A stretch of DNA of 14,187 nt from JAAZNV01 sp049297375 (GTDB lineage Bacteria; Patescibacteriota; WWE3; UBA101185; UBA10185). How positions within the stretch are numbered: the stretch's first letter is position 1; the number at the start of each line of letters is the position of its first letter. The notes under the pieces are model-generated. The model saw only the letters and a program-made list of their open reading frames with translations, was not told the origin of the DNA and made no database searches. This document shows, in pieces, positions 1 through 5,265 of this stretch. The position numbers were made by a program, and so were the translations under genes. The stretch is from positions 1 through 14,187 of the forward strand of contig JBAQUF010000092.1 in the NCBI GenBank assembly GCA_049297375.1, in the 5' to 3' direction.

Positions 1-165
1 GCTTTAGCCAAATTGTTAAGTGCAACAACTCCCGAAGAAAAAGAGCAAGCCCAGAAGGAATTTGACGATGCAAATAATAGGTTTGTAGAAAATGCAGCAA
101 GAGAAGGTATTTCTGTGACCTTCGACACAAGTTCCCCTCAGAAACCTAAGGAAAAAACTGGGTAA
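1..165 (+). CDS. C-terminal end of an unknown protein (partial)
   Basis: An open frame enters from the left edge in frame 1 and ends at TAA 163-165, giving the last 54 residues of a protein. The tail is hydrophilic and charged: a Glu/Lys/Gln-rich stretch (residues 12-20) likely to be helical, then a Ser/Pro/Lys-rich end. No family is recognisable from so short a piece. The opposite strand is also open here, but the charged composition and the terminator-like hairpin just downstream favour the + strand. By hand count the GC is about 43%, above the rest of the window. Confidence 0.6.
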   Translation, partial: ALAKLLSATTPEEKEQAQKEFDDANNRFVENAAREGISVTFDTSSPQKPKEKTG

Positions 166-171
166 CCTACG

Positions 172-266
172 AAAATGACTTAAAAAATAAAGTGTACAGC
201 AATAATGGGGGGTACATGGTCAAACAACCCCCCTACTTTTTAATGTCTTCAAGTTTAAGTCATTTT
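172..266. repeat. Long interrupted palindrome enclosing a terminator
   Basis: AAAATGACTTAAA at 172-184 is the exact reverse complement of TTTAAGTCATTTT at 254-266 (13 bp). Inside lie AAAGT 189-193 against ACTTT 235-239, then GGGGGG 207-212 against CCCCCC 228-233. As RNA or single-stranded DNA the whole could fold into one bulged hairpin of about 95 nt. It starts 6 nt after the stop codon of the partial gene at 1-165. Function beyond termination is unknown. Confidence 0.6.
207..241 (+). terminator. Rho-independent-like terminator of the partial left gene
   Basis: A six-pair all-GC stem (GGGGGG 207-212, CCCCCC 228-233) with a 15-nt loop is followed by TAC and then TTTTT (237-241). It lies about 40 nt after the stop codon at 163-165. 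The loop is long and three bases separate stem and T-run, so this is a moderate rather than classic terminator. An A-rich tract at 182-190 on the other side could let it work leftward too. Confidence 0.5.
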
Positions 267-411
267 ATTCTGTAAATTATAATTACTTACAGATTTTCCA
301 GACTCGATTGGTGCTCCCAGAAGTTCAAAGTTCTAATTTCTCTTGAGATATATATATATTTAGAAAGTACCAATACAATTGCACATTTCTATAAAATTCT
401 TAAATTAAAAT

Positions 412-454
412 AATAAACAAGAAAACCTGCACTTTAAAAGGTATAAGTGCAGGT
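412..454 (-). terminator. Rho-independent terminator of the 469-939 gene
   Basis: ACCTGCACTT at 425-434 and AAGTGCAGGT at 445-454 form a perfect 10-bp stem with a 10-nt loop. Read leftward, the stem is followed by a T-rich run (TTTCTTGTTTATT, 424 down to 412). It lies 14 nt past the stop codon of the leftward gene at 469-939, as expected for its terminator. Confidence 0.75.
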
Positions 455-468
455 CTCAAGCAGTATAC

Positions 469-939
469 TCAAAGATCTTCGACGAATACAAACTGCGTGT
501 AACTGTTCCAGTAATCATCAGGGTTACCGCTATTCGCGTAAAGTCTAAAATCATCTTTGCTACAACGTTCAACAATGAATAAATTGAAATCCCCATATGA
601 GTCCTTATAAGGATCCATAGCAAAAACTAGGATTTCTTTTATCTTCATTTCGTTGCCGTGCTGCAACAAATAATATAAAGCTGCATCTGCTGGACACTTA
701 CTTAAGCCCAGTTTGGCGGCATCTTCATAGATTACTTTTCTTTGAGTACTTGTCGAGTGGCCTAAGTCTTCAACAGATTCAACCTTAAGGTTGAGAATCC
801 GCTTGACTTTGCTAAGCTCTATCCCCTTAATAACATTTTCGGCTCTAGGTGAAAAATTCACACCATTCTTTTTCAAAGCATTACATAAGAACTCTACGTC
901 CTTGGTGCCGACTTCAACGGTTAGGGTCTTATCGCTCAT
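469..939 (-). CDS. Hypothetical protein, 156 residues
   Basis: I do not firmly recognise this protein. It is soluble, with no signal peptide or membrane segment. The N-terminal 75 residues are mixed alpha/beta and hydrophilic. The C-terminal half carries a Cys-Pro-Ala-Asp segment near residue 82, then Met-Asp-Pro and Ser-Tyr-Gly-Asp, ending in an aromatic stretch (Asp-Asp-Tyr-Trp ... Gln-Phe-Val-Phe-Val). I have a loose memory of small uncharacterised patescibacterial proteins with a similar aromatic end; that is not evidence. The ATG start at 937-939 is preceded by AGGTGAGG 7 nt upstream, a good Shine-Dalgarno. It is a single-gene unit with its own promoter (980-1009) and terminator (412-454). 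GC is about 40% by count, above the roughly 30-32% of nearby genes, which hints at transfer. It diverges from the kinase gene at 1175. Confidence 0.75.
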   Translation of the reverse strand: MSDKTLTVEVGTKDVEFLCNALKKNGVNFSPRAENVIKGIELSKVKRILNLKVESVEDLGHSTSTQRKVIYEDAAKLGLSKCPADAALYYLLQHGNEMKIKEILVFAMDPYKDSYGDFNLFIVERCSKDDFRLYANSGNPDDYWNSYTQFVFVEDL

Positions 940-979
940 GTCCTGTCCTCACCTTTCCTTTCATTGGAGTATTATCAGG

Positions 980-1009
980 AGTGTACTATGAAAAAAGTGC
1001 AAAAGTCAA
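980..1009 (-). promoter_or_regulatory. Sigma70-type promoter of the 469-939 gene
   Basis: Read leftward, a -35 box TTGACT (1009 to 1004) and a -10 box TACACT (985 to 980) are separated by 18 nt. Transcription would start near 973, leaving a leader of about 34 nt with a Shine-Dalgarno. The -35 box overlaps one arm of the inverted repeat at 996-1031, suggesting control by a repressor. Confidence 0.55.
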
Positions 1010-1031
1010 TCTTATAAAACACTTTTGCACT
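996..1031. repeat. 11-bp perfect inverted repeat over the -35 box (possible operator)
   Basis: AGTGCAAAAGT (996-1006) and ACTTTTGCACT (1021-1031) are exact reverse complements separated by 14 nt. The left arm overlaps the -35 box of the leftward promoter, as an operator would. Read leftward the repeat is followed by six Ts (996 to 991), so it also resembles a terminator, but no leftward gene lies upstream for it to end. The AGTGCA core is shared with the terminator stem at 425-454. Confidence 0.5.
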
Positions 1032-1108
1032 GAAAAGTATTAGTATTTATTTTAATACCTCTCTAACTACACTTTAATTAAGTATCTCTTACCTTTACTA
1101 TCTATAGG

Positions 1109-1137
1109 TTGATATATAAATACCTAAATGTTAAAAT
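1109..1137 (+). promoter_or_regulatory. Promoter of the P-loop kinase gene
   Basis: A -35 box TTGATA (1109-1114) is followed after 17 nt by a -10 box TAAAAT (1132-1137) with an extended TG two bases before it (1129-1130). Predicted transcription start is near 1144, giving a leader of about 30 nt that contains the Shine-Dalgarno of the ATG at 1175. The TTG at 1109 is thus better read as the -35 box than as a start codon. Confidence 0.65.
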
Positions 1138-1174
1138 CTATCCAATAAATAACAGGAAAAGGAGAAGAGAGGAT

Positions 1175-1834
1175 ATGTACAGGAAAATCATTGGTTTCTT
1201 TAGAATGTATTTTCACTTATACACCCAAAGAAACTTAAGACAATTAAAAGCTATTTGCGAAGAGCTTTCCAGGATTGGTCCAAAAGCAATAAAAAAGAAA
1301 GTGTTTGTTATGACTGTTGGTTTCTCTAAAGCAGGTAAAACTGTTTTAGTAAATAAGAACAAGAAATTAAAAGAGTTGTTCAACTTATCAACAAACACAA
1401 TACACAACTGTTTGAATCAAAACTTCCAGTTTCTAAAAGATGATAATACAGTTAACGGAAAGGCTTATTGGGAAAGACAATTCTTAACAAGACTTACTCG
1501 CAGAAAAGTTCTTGAGAATGTACTAAGTCAAGGAATTGGAGTTATCAATGACTCATCAAATCTTAATAGACGTGAAAGAAGGCAACGTCTAAAAATTGCA
1601 CGAAGATACAGCTATAAAATAATCATCATAGTAGTTAACTGTTCAAAAGAGGTATTACTGTCCAGACTTCAAAGATTTGATGATGAACTAGCTGCTTCTG
1701 GAAAAAAGAGGACATGGATGAATCTATATGCAATACAAAAAGAACGTTACGACCCACCTTTAAAGAATGAAGCAGATGTTATAGTTTCCTTCAATTCCGA
1801 AGAAGACAATCCAATGGCTTTAACCCTTTGGTGA
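1175..1834 (+). CDS. P-loop kinase, polynucleotide-kinase-like (AAA_33 type)
   Basis: A 219-residue protein with a P-loop fold. The Walker A motif GFSKAGKT is at residues 49-56 after a hydrophobic strand (VFVMTV), and a Walker-B-like strand VIND at 123-126 is followed by SSNLNRRERR, the pattern of zeta-toxin/polynucleotide-kinase-like predicted kinases. Arg164 and Arg167 could serve as lid residues, and RYDPP at 191-195 resembles the Pro-Pro segment often seen near the end of this group. It probably phosphorylates a nucleic acid end, nucleoside or other small substrate; the substrate cannot be read from the sequence. The first 48 residues form a basic helical extension. I chose ATG 1175 because AAGGAG lies 10 nt upstream; a frame extension to TTG 1109 coincides with the promoter -35 box. 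No antitoxin-like partner is adjacent. It could be a housekeeping RNA-repair enzyme or a phage-derived kinase. Confidence 0.75.
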   Translation: MYRKIIGFFRMYFHLYTQRNLRQLKAICEELSRIGPKAIKKKVFVMTVGFSKAGKTVLVNKNKKLKELFNLSTNTIHNCLNQNFQFLKDDNTVNGKAYWERQFLTRLTRRKVLENVLSQGIGVINDSSNLNRRERRQRLKIARRYSYKIIIIVVNCSKEVLLSRLQRFDDELAASGKKRTWMNLYAIQKERYDPPLKNEADVIVSFNSEEDNPMALTLW

Positions 1835-1841
1835 ACAGAAT

Positions 1842-1881
1842 AATAGGCAGGCTACACTCAAGTACACTGCCTATTTTTATT
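1842..1881 (+). terminator. Rho-independent terminator after the kinase gene
   Basis: AATAGGCAG (1842-1850) pairs with CTGCCTATT (1867-1875) around a 16-nt loop and runs straight into TTTTTATT. It starts 7 nt after the TGA stop of the kinase gene. A clear terminator. Confidence 0.85.
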
Positions 1882-1949
1882 CTTTTCAAAGTTAAGGTAG
1901 TTGCACTTCATTTTTAGAAAAACATTCTAATAACAATAGGAATACCACA

Positions 1950-1978
1950 TTGCTTCTTAATACAAAGTATTCTAGTAT
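1950..1978 (+). promoter_or_regulatory. Leaderless-type promoter of the coiled-coil gene
   Basis: A -35 box TTGCTT (1950-1955), a 17-nt spacer and a -10 box TAGTAT (1973-1978) put the expected transcription start on, or next to, the A of the ATG at 1985, since only 6 nt separate box and start codon. No Shine-Dalgarno is present. Upstream, TTAGAA 1914-1919 and TTCTAA 1925-1930 form a short inverted repeat of unknown role. Confidence 0.55.
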
Positions 1979-1984
1979 CTGCTA

Positions 1985-2245
1985 ATGGTTAAAGATAACC
2001 TTCAAATCACATTTTCTAAATTCTACAAAGAGTTTAAGCTATTTAAGAAAGAGTTCATATTACTTAAAGACGATATGAAAGGAGTGAAAACAAATGTGTT
2101 AGAGGTGAAAGAAATATTATCTCAACACACTTTAGCATTATTAAATATAGAAAATATAAACCAAGTTTATAGAGATATGTACCAAATCAACAGAGAAGAC
2201 ATTAAAAAACTTGATAGCAGAACAGCAATCTTAGAAAACAAATAA
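1985..2245 (+). CDS. Small coiled-coil protein, 86 residues, unknown function
   Basis: A small, charged, all-helical protein. Heptad-like spacing of Leu/Ile/Val/Phe through most of its length (for example residues 10-45 and 60-84) indicates a coiled coil. It has no Cys pair, signal peptide or membrane segment. It starts with ATG 1985 at a leaderless-type promoter and ends with TAA. It lies between the kinase terminator and tRNA-Thr. I cannot name a function; such short coiled coils occur in phage and chromosomal proteins alike. An in-frame GTG at 2085 is also preceded by GGAG-like sequence, but ATG 1985 fits the promoter exactly. Confidence 0.6.
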   Translation: MVKDNLQITFSKFYKEFKLFKKEFILLKDDMKGVKTNVLEVKEILSQHTLALLNIENINQVYRDMYQINREDIKKLDSRTAILENK

Positions 2246-2324
2246 ATCCTTTACACTGTATGTAATTTCCTAAATAGTCTTTTAATCCACCTCGTTGTAA
2301 AATGAGAGTCTAAGTGGTAAGTAA

Positions 2325-2399
2325 GCCAGAGTAGCTCAATGGTAGAGCAAGTGTATCGTAAACACTAGGTTGAGGGTTCGATTCCCCCCTCTGGCTCCA
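2325..2399 (+). tRNA. tRNA-Thr (anticodon CGU)
   Basis: A full cloverleaf: acceptor GCCAGAG/CTCTGGC (2325-2331, 2389-2395), D stem GCTC/GAGC, anticodon stem AGTGT/ACACT with loop ATCGTAA giving anticodon CGU (decodes ACG), a 5-nt variable loop, and T stem GAGGG/CCCCC with loop TTCGATT. U73 (2396) is followed by an encoded CCA (2397-2399). G1-C72 and C2-G71, with G35 and U36, fit threonine identity. The T stem has an A-C mismatch at 50-64. A possible -10 box TAAAAT at 2298-2303 lies upstream. Confidence 0.93.
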
Positions 2400-2419
2400 T
2401 AAAAGTATCCAATTTTTAA

Positions 2420-2428
2420 TGGTAAAAT
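2420..2428 (+). promoter_or_regulatory. Extended -10 promoter of the galU-like gene
   Basis: TGGTAAAAT is an extended -10 element (TGn then TAAAAT) ending 10 nt before the GTG start at 2439; no -35 box is evident. A transcript would have a leader of only a few nt or none, and no Shine-Dalgarno is present. The same nonamer precedes the leftward gene starting at 7835. Confidence 0.5.
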
Positions 2429-2438
2429 ACTTAATACT

Positions 2439-3323
2439 GTGTCAAAACAAATAACAAAAGCAGTAATAACAGCAGCAGGATTAGGCACAAGATTCTTACC
2501 AGCAACAAAAAGTGTTCCTAAGGAAATGCTTCCAATAATAGACAAGCCAATCATTCATTATCTTGTGGAAGAACTATATTTATCTGGAATAAAAGAAGTA
2601 ATCATAATCACAAGACCTGGATTTGACACATTCAATGAATACTTTAAAGAAGAAAAAGATATGGTAAAGAAACTTCAAAAATCTGGAAAAGAAGATTTAG
2701 CAAAGGTACTAAAAGATATACCAAAAATGTGCAAGATAACTTTTAAACCTCAAGATGCAGAACTCCCTTATGGAAATGCATCTCCTATACTTGCTGCAGA
2801 AAAATTTATTAGTAAAGGTGAAAGCTTTGTATACATGTTTGGAGATGACTTAACACTATGTAAAACTCCAGCAACAAAACAAATGATTAATGTATTTATA
2901 AAACAAAAAGCAAAAGCAGTACTAGCAGTTCAAAAAGTACCAAAAGAAGAAGTTAATTTATATGGGGTAGTCTCCTACAAGAAAAATTCTGAATATAAAT
3001 ATGAGATAGATAACTTAATAGAAAAACCGTCTATAAGAAAAGCTCCTTCCCAAATGGCTCAATTTGGAAGATTTGTATTTTCATATGATGTTATTAAAGA
3101 AGCTAAACATACAGCTTTAGGAAAAGGAAATGAACTTTGGGTGGCAGACGTGCTAAACAAAATGGCTCACGAAGGAAAGAAGGTAATTGCTCAACCAATT
3201 GAAGGAGAATGGTTAACAACAGGCGATCCCTTGAGATTTATTAAAACAACTTTGAAATTTGCTATGAGAAGACCAGATCTTAAAAAAGACTTACTTAAAT
3301 TTATTAAAGAAGACCTTAAGTAG
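2439..3323 (+). CDS. galU: UTP-glucose-1-phosphate uridylyltransferase (GalU-like)
   Basis: A 294-residue nucleotidyltransferase (Rossmann-like GT-A fold) predicted to make UDP-glucose from UTP and glucose-1-phosphate in the cytoplasm, feeding surface glycans. The nucleotide-binding signature AAGLGTRFLPATK, then SVPKEMLPIIDKPIIHY (about residues 12-42), is nearly identical to classical GalU. FGDD near residue 135 provides the metal-binding Asp, and IEKP near residue 195 the conserved Lys. Departures from E. coli GalU: the GLGHAV loop is replaced by PYGNASPI (about residues 110-117), EIQLTDA by ELWVADV, and the CGNKLGY region by TTGDPLRF. The length is normal for the family. It starts with GTG without a ribosome-binding site. 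The next gene is 48 nt downstream with its own promoter. A related sugar-1-phosphate nucleotidyltransferase with other specificity remains possible. Confidence 0.88.
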   Translation: MSKQITKAVITAAGLGTRFLPATKSVPKEMLPIIDKPIIHYLVEELYLSGIKEVIIITRPGFDTFNEYFKEEKDMVKKLQKSGKEDLAKVLKDIPKMCKITFKPQDAELPYGNASPILAAEKFISKGESFVYMFGDDLTLCKTPATKQMINVFIKQKAKAVLAVQKVPKEEVNLYGVVSYKKNSEYKYEIDNLIEKPSIRKAPSQMAQFGRFVFSYDVIKEAKHTALGKGNELWVADVLNKMAHEGKKVIAQPIEGEWLTTGDPLRFIKTTLKFAMRRPDLKKDLLKFIKEDLK

Positions 3324-3356
3324 CCAAACAGCTAAATTTTCTACAAGCCGTTTATA

Positions 3357-3365
3357 TGTTATTAT
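3357..3365 (+). promoter_or_regulatory. Extended -10 promoter of the Ig-like protein gene
   Basis: TGTTATTAT (TGn plus TATTAT) ends 6 nt before the GTG at 3372, exactly the spacing of a leaderless transcript. The candidate -35 (TTTTCT, 3337-3342) is poor. No Shine-Dalgarno lies between. Confidence 0.55.
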
Positions 3366-3371
3366 TTCCTT

Positions 3372-4103
3372 GTGAATCCAAGTAAGATATCTATTATTCC
3401 ACCTGAAAAGATGACTGAGGATGCTTTAAAAAGAAGGCTTAAAACTACTTTGACTTGGATTGTAGTTATTATTGCTGCTTCTTTGCTTGGAATGTTTGTA
3501 TTTGCTCCCCAAGTAGGTTCTTTCTTTGGATTCTTCTCCAAACATAGAAATGAAGAAGCATACACACCAACAGCTAAATTAACCACTCCCATTTTTACTA
3601 ATGCTCCAGAAGCTATAAATAAGGAAACAATAAGTTTATCTGGAAAAGCTCTTTCTGGAACAACAGTTAAGATTTATGTAAATGGTCCTGAAAAGGCATC
3701 CACTATTACCGGCTCTGATGGAACATTCAACTTTACGGATATTAAATTAACTACAGGCAAGAACATGATTTTTGCCAAGGCTTTAGATAATAAGGGAAAT
3801 GAAAGCGATACATCAGAATACTTAATAATTAACTATGATAAAGAATCTCCTAAAATAGATCTTGATTCACCTGATGATGGAGATACTGTTAAGAATTTAA
3901 ACAAAAGAATAGAAATAGTTGGAAAAATAAATGAAAAGGCAACAATCACTATCAATGGTAAAACAGCTGTTCAAAAACCTGATTTATCATTTGATTTTTG
4001 GCTTGGAGCAGATGAAGGAACAGTAAAGATAAAAATAGTTGCTACTGATACAGCAGGAAATAAAACTGAAAAACAAATTAGTGTTAAATACGTCAAAGGA
4101 TAA
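3372..4103 (+). CDS. Membrane-anchored protein with two Ig-like domains
   Basis: A 243-residue protein with a short basic cytoplasmic N-terminus (KRRLK at 20-24), one transmembrane segment (about 27-47), a linker, then two beta-rich modules of about 80 residues (about 75-155 and 160-241). Both modules have the pattern of bacterial Ig-like or glucodextranase-B-like domains: 'sGka..gttvkiyvNG', 'gsDGtFnf', 'aldnkGNeSd', then 'kinekatitiNGk' and 'atDtAGNktek'. It would sit outside the membrane and probably binds glycan or mediates surface contacts; no catalytic domain is visible. The N-terminal helix lacks a clear signal-peptidase site and likely stays as an anchor. GTG start fixed by the extended -10 box. 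Its 3' end overlaps the convergent ligase gene by 11 nt. Confidence 0.8.
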   Translation: MNPSKISIIPPEKMTEDALKRRLKTTLTWIVVIIAASLLGMFVFAPQVGSFFGFFSKHRNEEAYTPTAKLTTPIFTNAPEAINKETISLSGKALSGTTVKIYVNGPEKASTITGSDGTFNFTDIKLTTGKNMIFAKALDNKGNESDTSEYLIINYDKESPKIDLDSPDDGDTVKNLNKRIEIVGKINEKATITINGKTAVQKPDLSFDFWLGADEGTVKIKIVATDTAGNKTEKQISVKYVKG

Positions 4104-5265
4104 AAAGAAGACTTAAGAACACAAACATAATCTGAGGATAAAACAACGAGTTAATAAACAAACATTCCAGCAATAATCCAAGAATTATGGATATGATTAC
4201 TAACTTCTGAGGATAGTTTTTAATAATACTCTCATAAACTGGGAAGACCATTGATGCAAGAAATATTCCAAAACCAAGTATTCCAGTCGATGCCCAAACA
4301 AGAAGAAGACTGGAATCAGAACCAGATCCAGAGTGTATATTTAGAGTTTCTGGATTTAAAAATCCATATTCTTTTTGCACATATCTAAATGTGTTAAATC
4401 CAACTCCCAACATCATGTTATCTTTAATGACCTCGATAGTATTCCTCCAAGATGCAATTCTAAGACTTGCTGAGTCTGCAGGATCAGTAATACCAGAAAT
4501 CCTTGTTTGAATCCTAGGAATGGCAAAATAGGCCATAAAAGCTATAAAAATAGCCGAGGCTAAGAGAACTTTGGATTTAAAGAAACCATAAACCAATACG
4601 ACCACAACAAGCATTCCCCAAGCGCTTCTTGAAAATGTTAAAAACAAAGCAGTAAGCATTATTAAGAACAAAAGAAGATCTATCTTTTTAACTTTTCCTT
4701 TAGAATAAAACCTATCAAATAAAACAGTTAAACAAATTACAAGGTAAGCTCCTGTAAAGTTTGGATCAAAAAAGCTTGATGCAAGTCTATTCTTGTGAGG
4801 ATCCCAGCCTAAAGATGGATCAAGAACAGAAAAATCTGGGAGGATAAGAAGCTGGATAAATCCTACAATTGATATTAGTGCCCCTGATAAAACAAACGTA
4901 TTTACTACCCTATCTTTTGTCATTAATCCTTTATCAATCATGTTAAATACAACAATTGATCCTAAAAGATACCCCACCCACCTAATAAGATAAAAGGAAC
5001 TAGTGATTATTTCTTCAAAAGAAAATCTTTGATATGAAGATACTAGAGAACAAACAGCAGTTAAGGTAAAAAGTAAAAACAAAAGAGAAAATCTAGGTAA
5101 TTTGAAGGATCTTTTAACCAAAAGGAAGTAAATTAAACCAAAGAAAGAAAAGAACAAAACACTTACATCAAATAAGTAAACACTTGATTCCCCGTTTTTA
5201 TAAATAGAAGTAAACTGACCAAGACTTAAAAGAAAAATTGTAAGATAAAAACTAAGATTCAACAT
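4093..5265 (-). CDS. O-antigen ligase/polymerase family membrane protein
   Basis: A 390-residue protein with about ten hydrophobic segments and one large outside loop (about residues 255-325), the layout of the Wzy_C/WaaL family. Family features: LTFSRSAWGML around residue 212, GVGFNTFRYV near 293, and a loop with NIHSGSGSDSSLLLVWASTGILG, where the His and following Ser/Leu-rich helix match the conserved ligase region. It would polymerise glycan units or transfer them from undecaprenyl carrier to an acceptor on the outer face of the membrane. The ATG at 5265 overlaps the end of the flippase gene by 14 nt; GGAGAG lies 6 nt upstream, so translation is coupled. It ends at TGA 4095-4093, overlapping the opposite gene. 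Polymerase and ligase cannot be told apart from sequence. Confidence 0.85.
   Translation of the reverse strand: MLNLSFYLTIFLLSLGQFTSIYKNGESSVYLFDVSVLFFSFFGLIYFLLVKRSFKLPRFSLLFLLFTLTAVCSLVSSYQRFSFEEIITSSFYLIRWVGYLLGSIVVFNMIDKGLMTKDRVVNTFVLSGALISIVGFIQLLILPDFSVLDPSLGWDPHKNRLASSFFDPNFTGAYLVICLTVLFDRFYSKGKVKKIDLLLFLIMLTALFLTFSRSAWGMLVVVVLVYGFFKSKVLLASAIFIAFMAYFAIPRIQTRISGITDPADSASLRIASWRNTIEVIKDNMMLGVGFNTFRYVQKEYGFLNPETLNIHSGSGSDSSLLLVWASTGILGFGIFLASMVFPVYESIIKNYPQKLVIISIILGLLLECLFINSLFYPQIMFVFLSLLFIL

Larger units (their letters stand above)
166..468. other. Gene-free stretch of about 300 bases
   Basis: I see no credible coding frame here. It contains the long palindrome at 172-266, a weak AT-rich hairpin (TCTGTAA 269-275 with TTACAGA 287-293, no clear T-run role), a short AT dinucleotide run at 348-359, and the leftward terminator at 425-454. 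The part between about 295 and 424 holds nothing I can name. Confidence 0.6.

Noticed and set aside
172..266. Integron attC site.
   Set aside because: The arms do not carry the expected RYYYAAC/GTTRRRY core sites, and no cassette array or integrase is visible.
348..359. AT dinucleotide run as a phase-variable repeat.
   Set aside because: Only six units, not within a gene or between promoter boxes.
991..1031. Leftward rho-independent terminator.
   Set aside because: The hairpin plus T6 fits by shape, but no leftward gene lies upstream and the promoter of the 469-939 gene overlaps it; an operator explains it better.
1109..1174. A 22-residue N-terminal extension of the kinase frame from TTG 1109.
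   Set aside because: The TTG lies within an excellent -35 box (TTGATA, 17-nt spacer, TAAAAT), and the ATG at 1175 has an AAGGAG Shine-Dalgarno.
2325..2399. tRNA-Thr as an attachment site of an integrated element in 1-2324.
   Set aside because: I found no second copy of the tRNA 3' end in the left arm and no integrase; the left boundary may be outside the window.
2336..2554. Leftward open frame of 72 codons across tRNA-Thr and the galU start.
   Set aside because: It is antisense to a tRNA gene and to a well-conserved coding region.
1832..4095. Recoding of UGA to glycine (Gracilibacteria-type code).
   Set aside because: All recognised genes reach their normal family length with the standard stops, and no conserved Gly requires a UGA.
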